Shown here in pieces: positions 55,969 to 64,000 of a stretch of DNA of 64,000 bases. The DNA is taken from positions 1 through 64,000 of the forward strand of contig NZ_JAAGPR010000018.1 of NCBI RefSeq assembly GCF_017104965.1. The letters are read 5' to 3'. How positions within the stretch are numbered: position 1 is the first letter of the stretch; each line of letters begins with the position of its first letter. This stretch comes from Paraburkholderia sp. Ac-20340 (GTDB lineage Bacteria; Pseudomonadota; Gammaproteobacteria; Burkholderiales; Burkholderiaceae). The notes under the pieces were generated by a model that was not told where the DNA came from, searched no databases, and was given only the letters and a program-made list of their open reading frames with translations. Both the position numbers and the translations under genes were made by a program.

Positions 55969-56949
55969 TTACGATGAGCGCCGCCGCTGCTGATAAATTC
56001 GCCAACGGCGTAATGCAGCGATGAGCAGCGTTGCGAGCAGGACGCCCGCAATAATATCGACGAGATAGTGCGCGCCAACCGTGATCGCCGAATAGATCAT
56101 GACGGCGTTGAGCACCGCAGAAATCGGGAAGAGCCAACGAAGGTGCCGCAGCGCGTAGACAAACAGCACCGCGTTGGCCGCGTGCAGCGAAGGCATCGAG
56201 ATAAGCCCCTGCTCGATGTCGAGATCGAAAACCCTCATCGCGCCTTCGCGCAGCGCGTAGAACTGCGACCAGGGCGAATCCGCAGGCGTGCGATAGACAC
56301 CAAAATGGATGAGCGGGTTCGACGCCGGGAATGGCGCAGAGATCAGGATTGCGGCAACGACGCTCACCATGAACAACAATACAAAGTCAGCGAGATCGTC
56401 GGTTCGCTTCGCCACGCCCAGCGCAATGATCGTGAACGTCACCTGAACGGTGTACGTCACATAAACAAAGCCAAGCGCGAAATTCAGGTCATGGTGTTTT
56501 AGCTGCCACGCAAAGAGATCCGGCCAGTGGAAACCGAGTGCGGCGTCGAGTGCGATCAGCTGGCTGTCGATCACAGGCGGGGCGAGCGCAACACAGAGGT
56601 TTTGCAGGATGATGGCGGCCTGGGTGAACAGCAGCATGACCGCGAATCCGTTGACCAGCGCGCAGCCATGGCGAATATGTCTGCTCGCCGCCAGTCGCGA
56701 ATAGCGCGGCATGCGGGCGATGCCGCGGAGGATCAGCACTGAAACTGCAAGCATCAACGGCGGCCACGTATTGCGTGCGAACGAAGCGGATGTGACAGCG
56801 AATCCGGCGCGCTGCATCCAGACATAATCGACGGCTGCGACGCCAGCGGCAATGGCCCAGGCGGCGAAATTCAGTCGCGCGGATGCAGACGACGGATTGC
56901 CATCTTCATAGACTGCGATCGCGCGCTCGGAGATGCCGGTTTCGCTCAC
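55969..56949 (-). CDS. PAP2-superfamily phosphatase-like membrane protein
   Basis: This protein of about 326 residues has six or more hydrophobic segments and the two later PAP2 blocks: ISMPSLHAANAV (C2, with SLHAA) and SAITVGAHYLVDIIAGVLLA (C3, with GAHYLVD). Such proteins dephosphorylate lipid phosphates or transfer inositol/phospho groups; a match to inositolphosphotransferase-like PAP2 proteins is possible. GTG 56949 is my choice of start (GGGGGA upstream). A TTG at 57051 would add 34 basic residues, and neither is certain. Confidence 0.82.
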   Translation of the reverse strand: MSETGISERAIAVYEDGNPSSASARLNFAAWAIAAGVAAVDYVWMQRAGFAVTSASFARNTWPPLMLAVSVLILRGIARMPRYSRLAASRHIRHGCALVNGFAVMLLFTQAAIILQNLCVALAPPVIDSQLIALDAALGFHWPDLFAWQLKHHDLNFALGFVYVTYTVQVTFTIIALGVAKRTDDLADFVLLFMVSVVAAILISAPFPASNPLIHFGVYRTPADSPWSQFYALREGAMRVFDLDIEQGLISMPSLHAANAVLFVYALRHLRWLFPISAVLNAVMIYSAITVGAHYLVDIIAGVLLATLLIAALRRWRIYQQRRRSS

Positions 56950-57100
56950 TCGTCCCCCGTCGTTCACAGCGCCGGTCGCGCTGCGCGAACTCTCACGGTT
57001 TTTTCTTGCTCGAATGGCGCGACGCGTGCCGGTCCGGCCATCCCCTCGCAATGCTTTCAGTTATCAAACGACATTATTTCGCCGTCATCGATTCGTCAAC

Positions 57101-57114
57101 TATCGATATCGATA
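57101..57114. promoter_or_regulatory. Perfect 14-bp palindrome TATCGATATCGATA
   Basis: This perfect inverted repeat lies about 150 bp upstream of the PAP2 gene start. It could be an operator for a dimeric regulator, but I cannot name one. Overlapping ATCGAT steps also make chance or a methylation/structural role possible. Confidence 0.3.
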
Positions 57115-57180
57115 AAAAGCGCGCGAGAGATGGTTGGTGGGCGGGGTTGTGCGAGTTCACGAACAACGGACGCAGAAAAG

Positions 57181-57215
57181 AAAAAACCCGCGAAGCATGA
57201 AGCTTTCGCGGGTTT
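57181..57215 (-). terminator. Terminator of tRNA-Leu
   Basis: On the minus strand AAACCCGCGAA (57215-57205) pairs with TTCGCGGGTTT (57194-57184), with T's following to 57181 and beyond. It starts 34 nt after the tRNA 3' end. Confidence 0.88.
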
Positions 57216-57248
57216 CAATCTTTCGCCAGACTTTGCCGGAATATTCTT

Positions 57249-57333
57249 TGGTGCCTCGGGCCGGAATCGAACCGGCACTCCTTTCGGAACCGGATTTTGA
57301 GTCCGGCGCGTCTACCAATTTCACCACCGAGGC
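57249..57333 (-). tRNA. tRNA-Leu, anticodon CAA
   Basis: This is an 85-nt class II tRNA with encoded CCA. The acceptor is GCCTCGG (57333-57327) with CCGAGGC, discriminator A. The anticodon loop CTCAAAA reads anticodon CAA for UUG, between CCGGA and TCCGG stems. A variable arm of about 15 nt (GTTCCGAAAGGAGT region) and the T-loop GTTCGATTC are present. Confidence 0.96.
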
Positions 57334-57415
57334 AGCTCTCGCAACCCGTCAGATAAATGGGCGCTCGAAGTAGCCGTAAATTATGACGTAAAACCGCAGC
57401 CTCGGCAAGCCGTGC

Positions 57416-58801
57416 TCAGACGGTGCGCGAAAAGCGCTCGGCCTGCTGCGTGCCGAGGTAGCGGTCGAACACCATTGCGATGTTGCGCACGAACATGCGC
57501 CCGGCGGGCAGCACTTCCAGCCGGTTGGGGCTGCGCGCGACCAGCCCGTCGGCTTCGAAGGCGCGCAGGCGCTCGAGCTCGGGCGCGAACGTCGTCAGAA
57601 AGCGCACGCCATAAGCGGCCTCGAACTCGTCGAAGCGCAATTCGAGATTGCACATCAGCTCGGTGATGATGTCGCGGCGCAGGCGGTCGTCGGCGGTGAG
57701 GCGCACGCCGCGCGAGATCGCCAGCCGCCCGGCGTCGATGGCCGCGCCGTAACCCGGCAGATCCTTCGCGTTTTGCGCATAGACATCGCCGACCTTGCCG
57801 ATCGACGACGCACCGAAGCCAATCAGATCGCAATCCGCGCGCGTGCTGTAGCCCTGGAAATTGCGATGCAGCGTGCGTTGCTGCTGGGCGCGCGCGAGTT
57901 CGTCGGTGGGCAGCGCGAAGTGATCCATGCCGATGTACACATAGCCGGCGTCGGTCAACTGCTCGACCACGAGTTGCAGCAGCGCAAGCCGCGTGGCGGG
58001 CGTGGGCAGCGCGCTGGAATCGATATGGCGTTGCATCTTGAAAATCTGCGGCATGTGCGCGTATCCGAACACCGAAATGCGCTCGGGCGCGAGCAGCAGC
58101 ATGGTGTCGAGCGTGCGCCGGAAACTGGTCACGTTCTGATGCGGCAAGCCGTAGATCAGATCGACGCTGATCGATTCGAAGCCTTGTTCGCGCGCGGCGT
58201 TCATCACATCGACGGTCATTTCCAGCGGCTGCACGCGGTTGACGGCGTGCTGCACGACCGGATCGAAATCCTGCACGCCCAGACTGAGCCGGTTAAAGCC
58301 GAGGCCGCGCAGATGCGCGATCGTCTCGGCCGAGGCCTCGCGCGGGTCGATTTCGATCGAGTACTCGCCCTGGTCGCCGGGCAGCAGCGCGAAGTGTTCG
58401 CGCGTGGCCGCCATCAGCGTGCTCATTTCGTCGAGCGAGAGGAAGGTGGGCGTGCCGCCGCCCCAGTGCAACTGCGACACCGGGCGTTTCGTGTCGAACA
58501 GCGCCGCCTGCAATTCCATTTCGCGCACGAGTTGCTTCACGTAAGGTTTCGCGCGCCCGCGGTTTTTTGTCGCGATCTTGTTGCAGCCGCAATAGAAGCA
58601 GACGGTGTCGCAGAACGGAATGTGGAAGTAGAGCGAGAGGTCGGTGTCGGCGGCGCCGGCGTCGCCGGCTGCGCGGCGGTAGTGGTCGAGGTCGAAATCG
58701 TCGCGGAACTGCAGGGCGGTCGGATAGGACGTATACCGTGGGCCGTTGGTGCCGTATCTGGCGAGCAGGTCGGGGCGGAAGAGGAGATCGGCGTCGCTCA
58801 T
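57416..58801 (-). CDS. hemN: Oxygen-independent coproporphyrinogen III oxidase (dehydrogenase)
   Basis: This 461-residue radical-SAM enzyme converts coproporphyrinogen III to protoporphyrinogen IX without oxygen. The radical-SAM Cys are C64, C68 and C71 in IPFCDTVCFYCGCNK, with the extra C73 that marks true HemN. HWGGGTPTFL, SIEIDPREAS, RLSLGVQDFD and ISVDLIYGLPHQ follow, all family landmarks. I used ATG 58801 (MSDADLLFRPDLL), which gives the E. coli length (457). Upstream in-frame sequence is not conserved-looking. Confidence 0.95.
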   Translation of the reverse strand: MSDADLLFRPDLLARYGTNGPRYTSYPTALQFRDDFDLDHYRRAAGDAGAADTDLSLYFHIPFCDTVCFYCGCNKIATKNRGRAKPYVKQLVREMELQAALFDTKRPVSQLHWGGGTPTFLSLDEMSTLMAATREHFALLPGDQGEYSIEIDPREASAETIAHLRGLGFNRLSLGVQDFDPVVQHAVNRVQPLEMTVDVMNAAREQGFESISVDLIYGLPHQNVTSFRRTLDTMLLLAPERISVFGYAHMPQIFKMQRHIDSSALPTPATRLALLQLVVEQLTDAGYVYIGMDHFALPTDELARAQQQRTLHRNFQGYSTRADCDLIGFGASSIGKVGDVYAQNAKDLPGYGAAIDAGRLAISRGVRLTADDRLRRDIITELMCNLELRFDEFEAAYGVRFLTTFAPELERLRAFEADGLVARSPNRLEVLPAGRMFVRNIAMVFDRYLGTQQAERFSRTV

Positions 58802-59074
58802 GCGGGGCTCTCTGGGATGGGGCGCGGGCGGCGTCGCGGTACGCATCGCAATCGCATCACTTCGCATCGTGAGAGCGGGCGTGGCAGGCGGCTCCGACAG
58901 CGCCGGATAAACCCAGTGTAAGAGGCCGATGGGCCGCACCGTTTGTGTAAAAAGGTCGCAGCGGGGGCCGTGCAGCGCGAAATGGCACAATGCGGGGTGA
59001 CTGGCGCCGCGCCTCCTTCGCGTTGCCGCGCGCCCTGTTTTGAATCCGTAACAGTCCCGTTTCAGGAAGCCGAT

Positions 59075-59386
59075 GTGAGTGCCGTTTCCCCCTCCAGCGC
59101 CTCTGCGCACGCCTGCCGTCCCGGTTGCGGCGCGTGCTGTATCGCGCCCTCCATCAGCTCGCCGATCCCCGGCATGCCGAACGGCAAGCCCGCCGGCGTG
59201 CGCTGCGCACAGCTCGGCGACGACCTGCAGTGCAAAATATTCGGCTCGCCGTTGCGGCCGGCCTGCTGCTCGGGCCTGCAGCCGCAGGCAGACATGTGCG
59301 GCGAAACGCGCGAAGCGGCGCTGCTTTGGCTCGACCGGCTCGAAGCCGCCACGCAGCCTGTGCTGAAAACGCCGCTTGCGCACTAG
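59075..59386 (+). CDS. YkgJ family cysteine-cluster protein
   Basis: This 103-residue protein has Cys pattern ACRPGCGACCIAPSIS, then RCAQLGDDLQCKIF and PACCSGLQPQADMCG, the YkgJ (UPF0153) zinc- or iron-binding arrangement. Translation probably starts at GTG 59075 (AGGAAG six bases upstream, VSAVSPSSASAHACR). The function of the family is unknown. It reads away from hemN and precedes the DUF1439 lipoprotein by 42 nt. Confidence 0.85.
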   Translation: MSAVSPSSASAHACRPGCGACCIAPSISSPIPGMPNGKPAGVRCAQLGDDLQCKIFGSPLRPACCSGLQPQADMCGETREAALLWLDRLEAATQPVLKTPLAH

Positions 59387-59428
59387 ACGCGCCTCACCGT
59401 ATCCCGCTGTTCTTCAAGGAGATTTCGC

Positions 59429-60052
59429 ATGATCCGACGCGCGCCGCGCGCCCCCCAGATCTCGCGCAGCCCCGATGCGCCCCGCGCCACGCGGCGCGCT
59501 TTCCTGCTCTCGGCCTGCGCTGCGGCGGGCGCGGCCATGTCGCTCGGCGCGTGCGCGACGGGCACGTTTCCGTTCATCCCCGATCACTACACCTTCTCGC
59601 AGCAGCAGGTGCAGGACGCGGTGCAGTGCAAATTCCCGTATCACCGCTCGGTGCAGCAGTTGTTCGAAGTCGCGCTGGCGAATCCCGTCGTCACCTTGCT
59701 GCCGGATCGCAACCGCGTGGCCGTGCATGTCGATGCGCACCTCGAAAGTCCGCTCATGCAGCAGCCTGTGAATGGCGCATTCACGCTGTCGAGCGAGCTG
59801 GCCTACGATGCCGCGAGCCGTTCGGTCGTGCTGCGCTCGCCGAGCGTCGATAGCGTCGATATGTCGGGCAATGCCGCCGCCTACGCCCAGCAGGTCAACG
59901 CCGTGGCCGCGCTGGCCGCCACGCAGTTGCTGACCAACTATCCCGTCTATACCTTCAAGCCCGATCAGCTTCAGTTTGCCGGTGTGAATTACGAACCCGG
60001 TACAATCACCATCCTTACAAACGGCATACGCGTGCAGATCGTCGAGAAATAG
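59429..60052 (+). CDS. DUF1439 (YceB-like) lipoprotein
   Basis: This 207-residue exported lipoprotein has a basic N-terminus with a twin-Arg (ATRRAFLLSACAAAGAAMS) and a lipobox LGAC that sets the lipidated Cys near residue 42. The mature part resembles DUF1439/YceB: YTFSQQQVQDAVQCKFPYHR and a hydrophobic beta-rich core. AAGGAG lies eight bases before ATG 59429. Family proteins are outer-membrane-linked with unknown function. Confidence 0.85.
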   Translation: MIRRAPRAPQISRSPDAPRATRRAFLLSACAAAGAAMSLGACATGTFPFIPDHYTFSQQQVQDAVQCKFPYHRSVQQLFEVALANPVVTLLPDRNRVAVHVDAHLESPLMQQPVNGAFTLSSELAYDAASRSVVLRSPSVDSVDMSGNAAAYAQQVNAVAALAATQLLTNYPVYTFKPDQLQFAGVNYEPGTITILTNGIRVQIVEK

Positions 60053-60108
60053 CGACATCGGCCAGGTCAGGCCCGGCACGCGCGGCGCCACTTCAGCAAG
60101 GAGCAGGG

Positions 60109-60987
60109 ATGGACTGGATCGTGACGTGCAAGGCCCTGATTCTGGGCATTGTCGAAGGGCTGACGGAGTTTCTGCCGGTTTCCAGCACGGGACACCTGAT
60201 CGTGGCCGGCAGCGTGCTCGGTTTCGACGGCGAGTACGAAAAAACCTTCGACGTGGTGATCCAGTTCGGCGCGATCCTCGCGGTGTGCTGGGAATTCCGC
60301 CGCAAGATCGGCACGGTGGTGGGCGGTTTGCCGACCCGACCCGATGCGCGGCGCTTCGCCCTCAATGTGATCGTCGCGACGATTCCCGCCGTCGTGCTCG
60401 GGCTGATGTTCGAGAAGGCGATCAAATCGGCATTGTTCTCGCCGGTGCCGGTGGCCTGCGCGCTGGTTGTCGGCGGCTTGATCATCCTTTGGGTGGAAGG
60501 GCGCATGCGCGCGGCGGCCGGTGTTGCCGGAAGCGCGGCGGGCAGTGTCGCCGTTTCAACCGCCAGGCCCGCGCGCGTGAATTCGCTCGACGAAATCACG
60601 CTGCTCGACGCCTTCAAGGTGGGCTGCGCGCAGTGCTGCGCGCTGATTCCGGGCATGTCGCGCTCGGGTTCGACGATCATCGGCGCGATGCTGTTTGGTG
60701 TCGAACGGCGCGTCGCCACCGAGTTTTCGTTCTTTCTCGCGATTCCGGTGATCTTCGGCGCGACGCTCTACGAACTGCACAAGACGTGGCAGACGCTGTC
60801 CGCCGACTGGCTCGGCCTGTTTGGCGTGGGCTTTATCGCCGCGTTCGTGAGCGCGTTCGCCTGCGTGCGCTGGCTGCTGCGCTACGTGGCTTCACACGAC
60901 TTCACTGCGTTTGCCTGGTATCGCATCGTCTTCGGGCTGGTGATCCTGCTGGTCGGCTATGGCGGCGGGCTCGACTGGGGCGATTGA
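60109..60987 (+). CDS. uppP: Undecaprenyl-diphosphatase
   Basis: This 292-residue membrane phosphatase recycles undecaprenyl pyrophosphate for cell-wall synthesis; overproduction gives bacitracin resistance in the family. The key motifs are EGLTEFLPVSSTGHLI (16-31) and GMSRSGSTIIGAM. It has about eight hydrophobic segments. A 30-residue Ala/Ser/Val-rich loop (about 128-156) is longer than in E. coli (273 residues). AAGGAG precedes the ATG. Confidence 0.95.
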   Translation: MDWIVTCKALILGIVEGLTEFLPVSSTGHLIVAGSVLGFDGEYEKTFDVVIQFGAILAVCWEFRRKIGTVVGGLPTRPDARRFALNVIVATIPAVVLGLMFEKAIKSALFSPVPVACALVVGGLIILWVEGRMRAAAGVAGSAAGSVAVSTARPARVNSLDEITLLDAFKVGCAQCCALIPGMSRSGSTIIGAMLFGVERRVATEFSFFLAIPVIFGATLYELHKTWQTLSADWLGLFGVGFIAAFVSAFACVRWLLRYVASHDFTAFAWYRIVFGLVILLVGYGGGLDWGD

Positions 60988-61017
60988 CGCCGGTTTTTCG
61001 ATATTCCAGAAATGCAA

Positions 61018-61042
61018 AACGGGCGCCGCGAGGGCGCCCGTT
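61018..61042. terminator. Bidirectional hairpin between uppP and trmB
   Basis: AACGGGCGCC (61018-61027) with GGCGCCCGTT (61033-61042) around GCGAG; A-rich left flank and CTGTTT right flank give modest terminator tails on both strands. Confidence 0.7.
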
Positions 61043-61072
61043 CTGTTTGCTGGCTGTGCGCGCAGACGGCTA

Positions 61073-61900
61073 TCAGACCACGCGACGCTTGAACACCAGA
61101 TCCCACACGCCATGGCCGAGGCGCAGACCGCGGCGCTCGAACTTCGTCACCGGACGATAGTCGGGGCGCGGCGCGTAATCGGCGGCCGTGTTTTCGAGCG
61201 CGGCTTCGGCGCCGAGCACTTCGAGCATTTGTTCGGCGTAGTTCTGCCAGTCGGTCGCGCAGTGCAGATACGCGCCCGGCTTCATGCGCGAGATCAGCAA
61301 CTGGACGAACTTCGGCTGGATCAGGCGGCGCTTGTGATGGCGCGCCTTGTGCCACGGGTCGGGGAAGAAGATGTGCACGCCGTCGAGGCTGTCGGGCGCG
61401 ATCATCTGTTCGAGCACTTCGACCGCGTCGTGCTGGATGATGCGGATGTTCGTGAGTTCCTGCTCGCCGATCAGCTTGAGCAGCGCGCCCACGCCCGGCT
61501 CGTGTACTTCCACGCCGAGAAAGTCGTCGTTCGGACGCAGCGCGGCGATTTCCGCTGTGCTCGCACCCATGCCGAAGCCGATTTCCAGAATACGCGGCGC
61601 CTGACGGCCGAACGTGGTGTCCCAGTTGGCGGCTTCGGGCGTGTACGGCACCACGAAACGCGGACCGAGTTCGTCCATCGCGCGGCGCTGGCCGGTCGAC
61701 ACGCGGCCGGCGCGCGTCACGAAGCTGCGGATGCGGCGATGGTGCAGGGCGTTTGCTTCGGTACCTTCTTCGGTACTGTCTTCAGCACCTTCTTCGGCAC
61801 CGGTTTCTGCATCGGCAGCGGCCGGTGCTTCGTGCGTCTCGTCCGCAGGGTCGGACGGCGTGCAGCCAGGACGGGCTGCGTCGTTCGGATCGTGGTTCAT
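61073..61900 (-). CDS. trmB: tRNA (guanine-N7-)-methyltransferase
   Basis: This 275-residue SAM enzyme makes m7G46 in tRNA. ILEIGFGMGASTAE is the SAM site, HDAVEVLEQMI and VHIFFPDPWHKARHHKRRL with PDPWxKxRHxKRR are TrmB hallmarks. The first about 55 residues are an acidic Glu/Ala/Thr tail absent from E. coli TrmB (239). Converges on uppP. Confidence 0.95.
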   Translation of the reverse strand: MNHDPNDAARPGCTPSDPADETHEAPAAADAETGAEEGAEDSTEEGTEANALHHRRIRSFVTRAGRVSTGQRRAMDELGPRFVVPYTPEAANWDTTFGRQAPRILEIGFGMGASTAEIAALRPNDDFLGVEVHEPGVGALLKLIGEQELTNIRIIQHDAVEVLEQMIAPDSLDGVHIFFPDPWHKARHHKRRLIQPKFVQLLISRMKPGAYLHCATDWQNYAEQMLEVLGAEAALENTAADYAPRPDYRPVTKFERRGLRLGHGVWDLVFKRRVV

Positions 61901-62201
61901 CTTCGAGGATGGCAGGTGAAGGCAGCGCAGGGCGGCTGAACTCGCAGGCCCGACAGGCTGGCGGTCATGCCCGGTTTATTCAGTCGCAGGCGGCGCTTGA
62001 CGGACGCAATGCCGCCGATGATCGCTGTTGGTCACTGTTGGTCGCTGCAAGCGGGCTCAAGGCGACAAAGGCCAAAGGCCGCGGATTCGGGCAGGTCGGT
62101 GTCCACTGGCAGTCAGCGGGGCACGACCGGGCGACGCGCATTATATCAGTGCGGCCGGTGAGGCCAGGCGCGTGCGGCGTCGGCGCGAGGCCAGTCCGGG
62201 G
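61901..62201. other. 301-nt gap upstream of trmB
   Basis: No gene recognised. It contains CTGTTGGTC twice in direct repeat (around 62023-62042) and a perfect minus-strand -10 box TATAAT (62145-62140) without a good -35, which may drive trmB. Confidence 0.4.
62140..62145 (-). promoter_or_regulatory. Possible -10 box of trmB
   Basis: TATAAT on the minus strand about 240 nt before trmB. The -35 region is GC-rich and weak, so confidence is low. Confidence 0.3.
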
Positions 62202-62426
62202 TCAGTCCGAGGAAATGGTCACGTGCATCCGCGTGGGATCTCTCAGCTCGAATTCGCCGATGCGGCCCGCGCGCACGTCGAACAACAGGCGCGTGAGATC
62301 GGCGGCGCGTGCCTGCTGACGCTGCACTTCGGCAGGCGGGCGGTCGTCTTTATTGGCGAGCAGTGACGTGCGTATTTTCACAATCAACGCAACGGCACTG
62401 CGGCGGGACATGAAGAATCGTTCCAT
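62202..62426 (-). CDS. Hypothetical basic protein, about 74 residues
   Basis: This short frame begins MERFFMSRRSAVALIVK and ends EFELRDPTRMHVTISSD, amphipathic and basic with no motif I can place. AGGAC lies eight bases before ATG 62426; an ATG at 62411 (MSRRSAV) is also possible. Codon use fits the neighbours. It lies between the tRNA-Gly and trmB on the same strand. Confidence 0.45.
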   Translation of the reverse strand: MERFFMSRRSAVALIVKIRTSLLANKDDRPPAEVQRQQARAADLTRLLFDVRAGRIGEFELRDPTRMHVTISSD

Positions 62427-62705
62427 CGATGAAGTCCTGCGCGCGGGCACGCAGGGGAAAAGCGCGGGTGATTTGCGGGTATTTTTGCGGGCGGGTCGAT
62501 CGCCGAGGCACAGATGCTAGCGCAACGACCCCGATCCACGCAGCGAAGCGCGCAGGCGCAACGACGGCTGAACGCACGAAGGCAGCAGCGCAACACGACA
62601 AAAGAGGGGAACGGTGCAGCGAAGGCGCGGCCAGCGTGGCGCTTGATGCCGACCTGCTGCGTACTGACTGCGGCAGGGAACGGCGTGAAAATCAGCGTGA
62701 AATTC

Positions 62706-62780
62706 TGGAGCGGGCGATGGGAATCGAACCCACGTCATCAGCTTGGGAAGCTGAGGTAATGGCCATTATACGACGCCCGC
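62706..62780 (-). tRNA. tRNA-Gly, anticodon CCC
   Basis: 75 nt with encoded CCA. Acceptor GCGGGCG (62780-62774) with CGCCCGC, discriminator T. Anticodon loop TTCCCAA between TCAGC and GCTGA stems gives CCC for GGG. T-loop GTTCGATTC is present. No other tRNA is adjacent. Confidence 0.95.
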
Positions 62781-62908
62781 AGAGCGCGCCATTTTACGCG
62801 GATTTCGCCGGGTTGCGCAAATATGGGCAACCCGGCGCAGTGATTTCACTGGGTGTTACGTCAAAGCCGGACGTCAAACCCGGCTTCGATTACGCATCGG
62901 ATCAGCCG

Positions 62909-63472
62909 TCAGATCCCGAACAGCGTCAGCGACACCGCCGCGCGCGTGACGACCATCAGCAGCACCTGCACGATCACGAACAGCAGGATCGGCGAGAGAT
63001 CGAGGCCGCCGAGGTTCGGCAGGATGCGTCGCAGCGGGTTGAGAAACGGCGCGGTCACCTGGAACAGCACGGGCATGGCGGGCGAGCGCGGATTCAGCCA
63101 CGACAGCAGCGCCATCAGAATCGTCAGCCAGATCAACAGGTTGAGCGCCCACTTCACCAGCGTGAGCACCGCGACGATCAGCAGCGTAGGCAGCAGGCCG
63201 ATCGGGTCGACGCCCACGAGCCAGACCATCAGCAGCACGTACACCACGGACGCGAGCAGCGCCGCGACCACGCTCGCCCAGTCGATGCCGCGCACGCCAG
63301 GAATCACGCGGCGCAGCGGCAGCACGAGCCAGTTGGTGGCCTGCTGGATGGCGTGCGTCACCGGGTTATACGGTGGCACGCGCACGTACTGGAGCCAGGC
63401 GCGCATCAGCAGCGCGGCGCCGAACAAGGTGAAGACGGTATTGAGCAGAAAACGGGCGATATCGCCGAACAT
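62909..63472 (-). CDS. YggT family integral membrane protein
   Basis: This 187-residue protein has four to five hydrophobic helices with two repeats of the YggT pattern: LMRAWLQYVRVPPYNPVTHA with WLVLPLRRVIPGVRGIDW, and ALLSWLNPRSP with PFLNPLRRILPNLGGLDLSP. YggT proteins are of unsettled function, sometimes linked to osmotic tolerance. It ends 128 nt before the tRNA-Gly. Confidence 0.9.
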   Translation of the reverse strand: MFGDIARFLLNTVFTLFGAALLMRAWLQYVRVPPYNPVTHAIQQATNWLVLPLRRVIPGVRGIDWASVVAALLASVVYVLLMVWLVGVDPIGLLPTLLIVAVLTLVKWALNLLIWLTILMALLSWLNPRSPAMPVLFQVTAPFLNPLRRILPNLGGLDLSPILLFVIVQVLLMVVTRAAVSLTLFGI

Positions 63473-63528
63473 CGGTGTCTTTTCCTTCTTGTGGTGAATG
63501 ACGGCACGCGGCGACGCGTGCGGGCGAA

Positions 63529-63849
63529 TCAGACCTCGATCTTGATCTCGCTGATCAGGATCGTGCCGTTGCCGCCGTCGGTGTAATTGGGAATATCGTC
63601 GATGAGCACCTTGTCGTGCGCTGCGAACACCTCATAGAAGGCGTCGAGCGTTTCGAACAGGAAGTGCCCGGCCGCCACGTAGGGCGGCGGCGTGCCCGGC
63701 GGGCCCGCGTTGATGCCGATGTCGACCGACCAGCCTTTGCAGGCTGCCCCGAACAGCTGCGCAGCGAGCGGCATATGCCGCGTGGTGTAGTACTCGCTGT
63801 CGAACCGGCCGTTTTCCCGATACGGATAAAGGATGCTGACCTTGATCAT
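63529..63849 (-). CDS. EthD-family protein
   Basis: This 106-residue protein of the dimeric ferredoxin-like EthD family opens MIKVSILYPYRENGRFDSEYYTTRHMPLA, with the HMPL motif typical of the family. The core continues with GHFLFETLDAFYEVFAAHD and DIPNYTDGGN. EthD was described beside a cytochrome P450 in ether degradation, but most members have no known role. The gene precedes yggT by 56 nt on the same strand. Confidence 0.88.
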   Translation of the reverse strand: MIKVSILYPYRENGRFDSEYYTTRHMPLAAQLFGAACKGWSVDIGINAGPPGTPPPYVAAGHFLFETLDAFYEVFAAHDKVLIDDIPNYTDGGNGTILISEIKIEV

Positions 63850-63956
63850 TGTGCGTTCTCGTCGATGAATCCTGAAGCGTATAGCGCTGTGCGGTCCTGT
63901 GCCGGCAAATGCGCGCCGGCCACTGGCGTTGCCACATTACCACGGCTTACGCCTCG

Positions 63957-64000
63957 TCAGTATGGGCGCAGGACGCGGCCGCCCTTGCCGGCGTATTGGC
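63957..64000 (-). CDS. C-terminal end of a gene entering from the right edge
   Basis: One minus-strand frame reads QYAGKGGRVLRPY followed by TGA at 63959-63957, a normal-looking protein end. Only 13 codons are inside the window, too few to name it. Confidence 0.4.
   Translation of the reverse strand, partial: QYAGKGGRVLRPY

Overview
The window looks like a chromosomal segment from the Burkholderiaceae, most likely Paraburkholderia, Caballeronia or Burkholderia. This rests on the high GC content, the close similarity of the recognisable housekeeping proteins to what I know of that group, GTG/TTG starts on several genes, and runs such as ribF-ileS-lspA-coaBC-dut, clpS-clpA and nadA-nadC. I see no rRNA, transposase, phage gene or CRISPR array, so this is mostly core genome with a few accessory patches.

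Layout. 1-742: the N-terminal part of a secreted Gly/Ser-rich protein that runs off the left edge. 1283-7164 (minus): a complete peptide/nickel-type ABC importer with a Tat-exported binding protein, two permeases and a fused double ATPase. 7434-8988 (minus): a His-rich cupin followed by a HoxN/NixA-type nickel/cobalt permease. 9134-11242: a solitary elongation factor G gene. 11539-13432: a DUF192 protein, a small Ala/Lys/His-rich secreted protein and an RluE-like pseudouridine synthase, with an unexplained plus-strand terminator between the last two. 13717-21795: icd, an unknown gene, a copper cluster (CopL-like small protein plus Tat-exported multicopper oxidase), a cold-shock protein with a long leader, then clpS-clpA. 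21935-23341: an amino-acid permease.

23413-30811 (minus) holds ribF, ileS, lspA, coaBC, an LLM-type flavoprotein and dut: flavin and CoA cofactor synthesis, isoleucyl-tRNA synthesis, lipoprotein processing and dUTP removal. 30987-36050 (plus) holds purN, an RsmB-like RNA methyltransferase, an MscS channel and a fatty-acid desaturase. 36234-39964 carries de novo NAD synthesis: nadA-nadC on plus, with nadB facing them. 40271-43350 holds ribosomal proteins L33 and L28, radC, slpA and ispH. 44689-48331 is a branched-chain amino-acid ABC transporter (livHMGF) with no binding-protein gene beside it. The gap before it carries an NtrC-like site, a perfect sigma54 promoter match and a terminator. 48433-51521 (minus) holds a GNAT acetyltransferase, argD and an AscD-like ferredoxin reductase. 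Directly upstream of argD is a candidate arginine attenuator.

51638-64000 holds an SDR protein, a small membrane protein, an RsuA-like pseudouridine synthase, PoxB-like pyruvate oxidase, a PAP2 phosphatase, tRNA-Leu(CAA), hemN, a YkgJ protein, a DUF1439 lipoprotein, uppP, trmB, a small unknown gene, tRNA-Gly(CCC), a YggT protein, an EthD protein and the last codons of a gene entering from the right.

The two most notable signals are regulatory. First, the 150-nt argD leader: a 16-codon peptide with four consecutive Arg codons, an antiterminator segment at its stop codon and an intrinsic terminator. Second, the NtrC/sigma54 signals between ispH and the liv operon. All functional calls come from reading protein motifs by eye; nothing was searched or computed.
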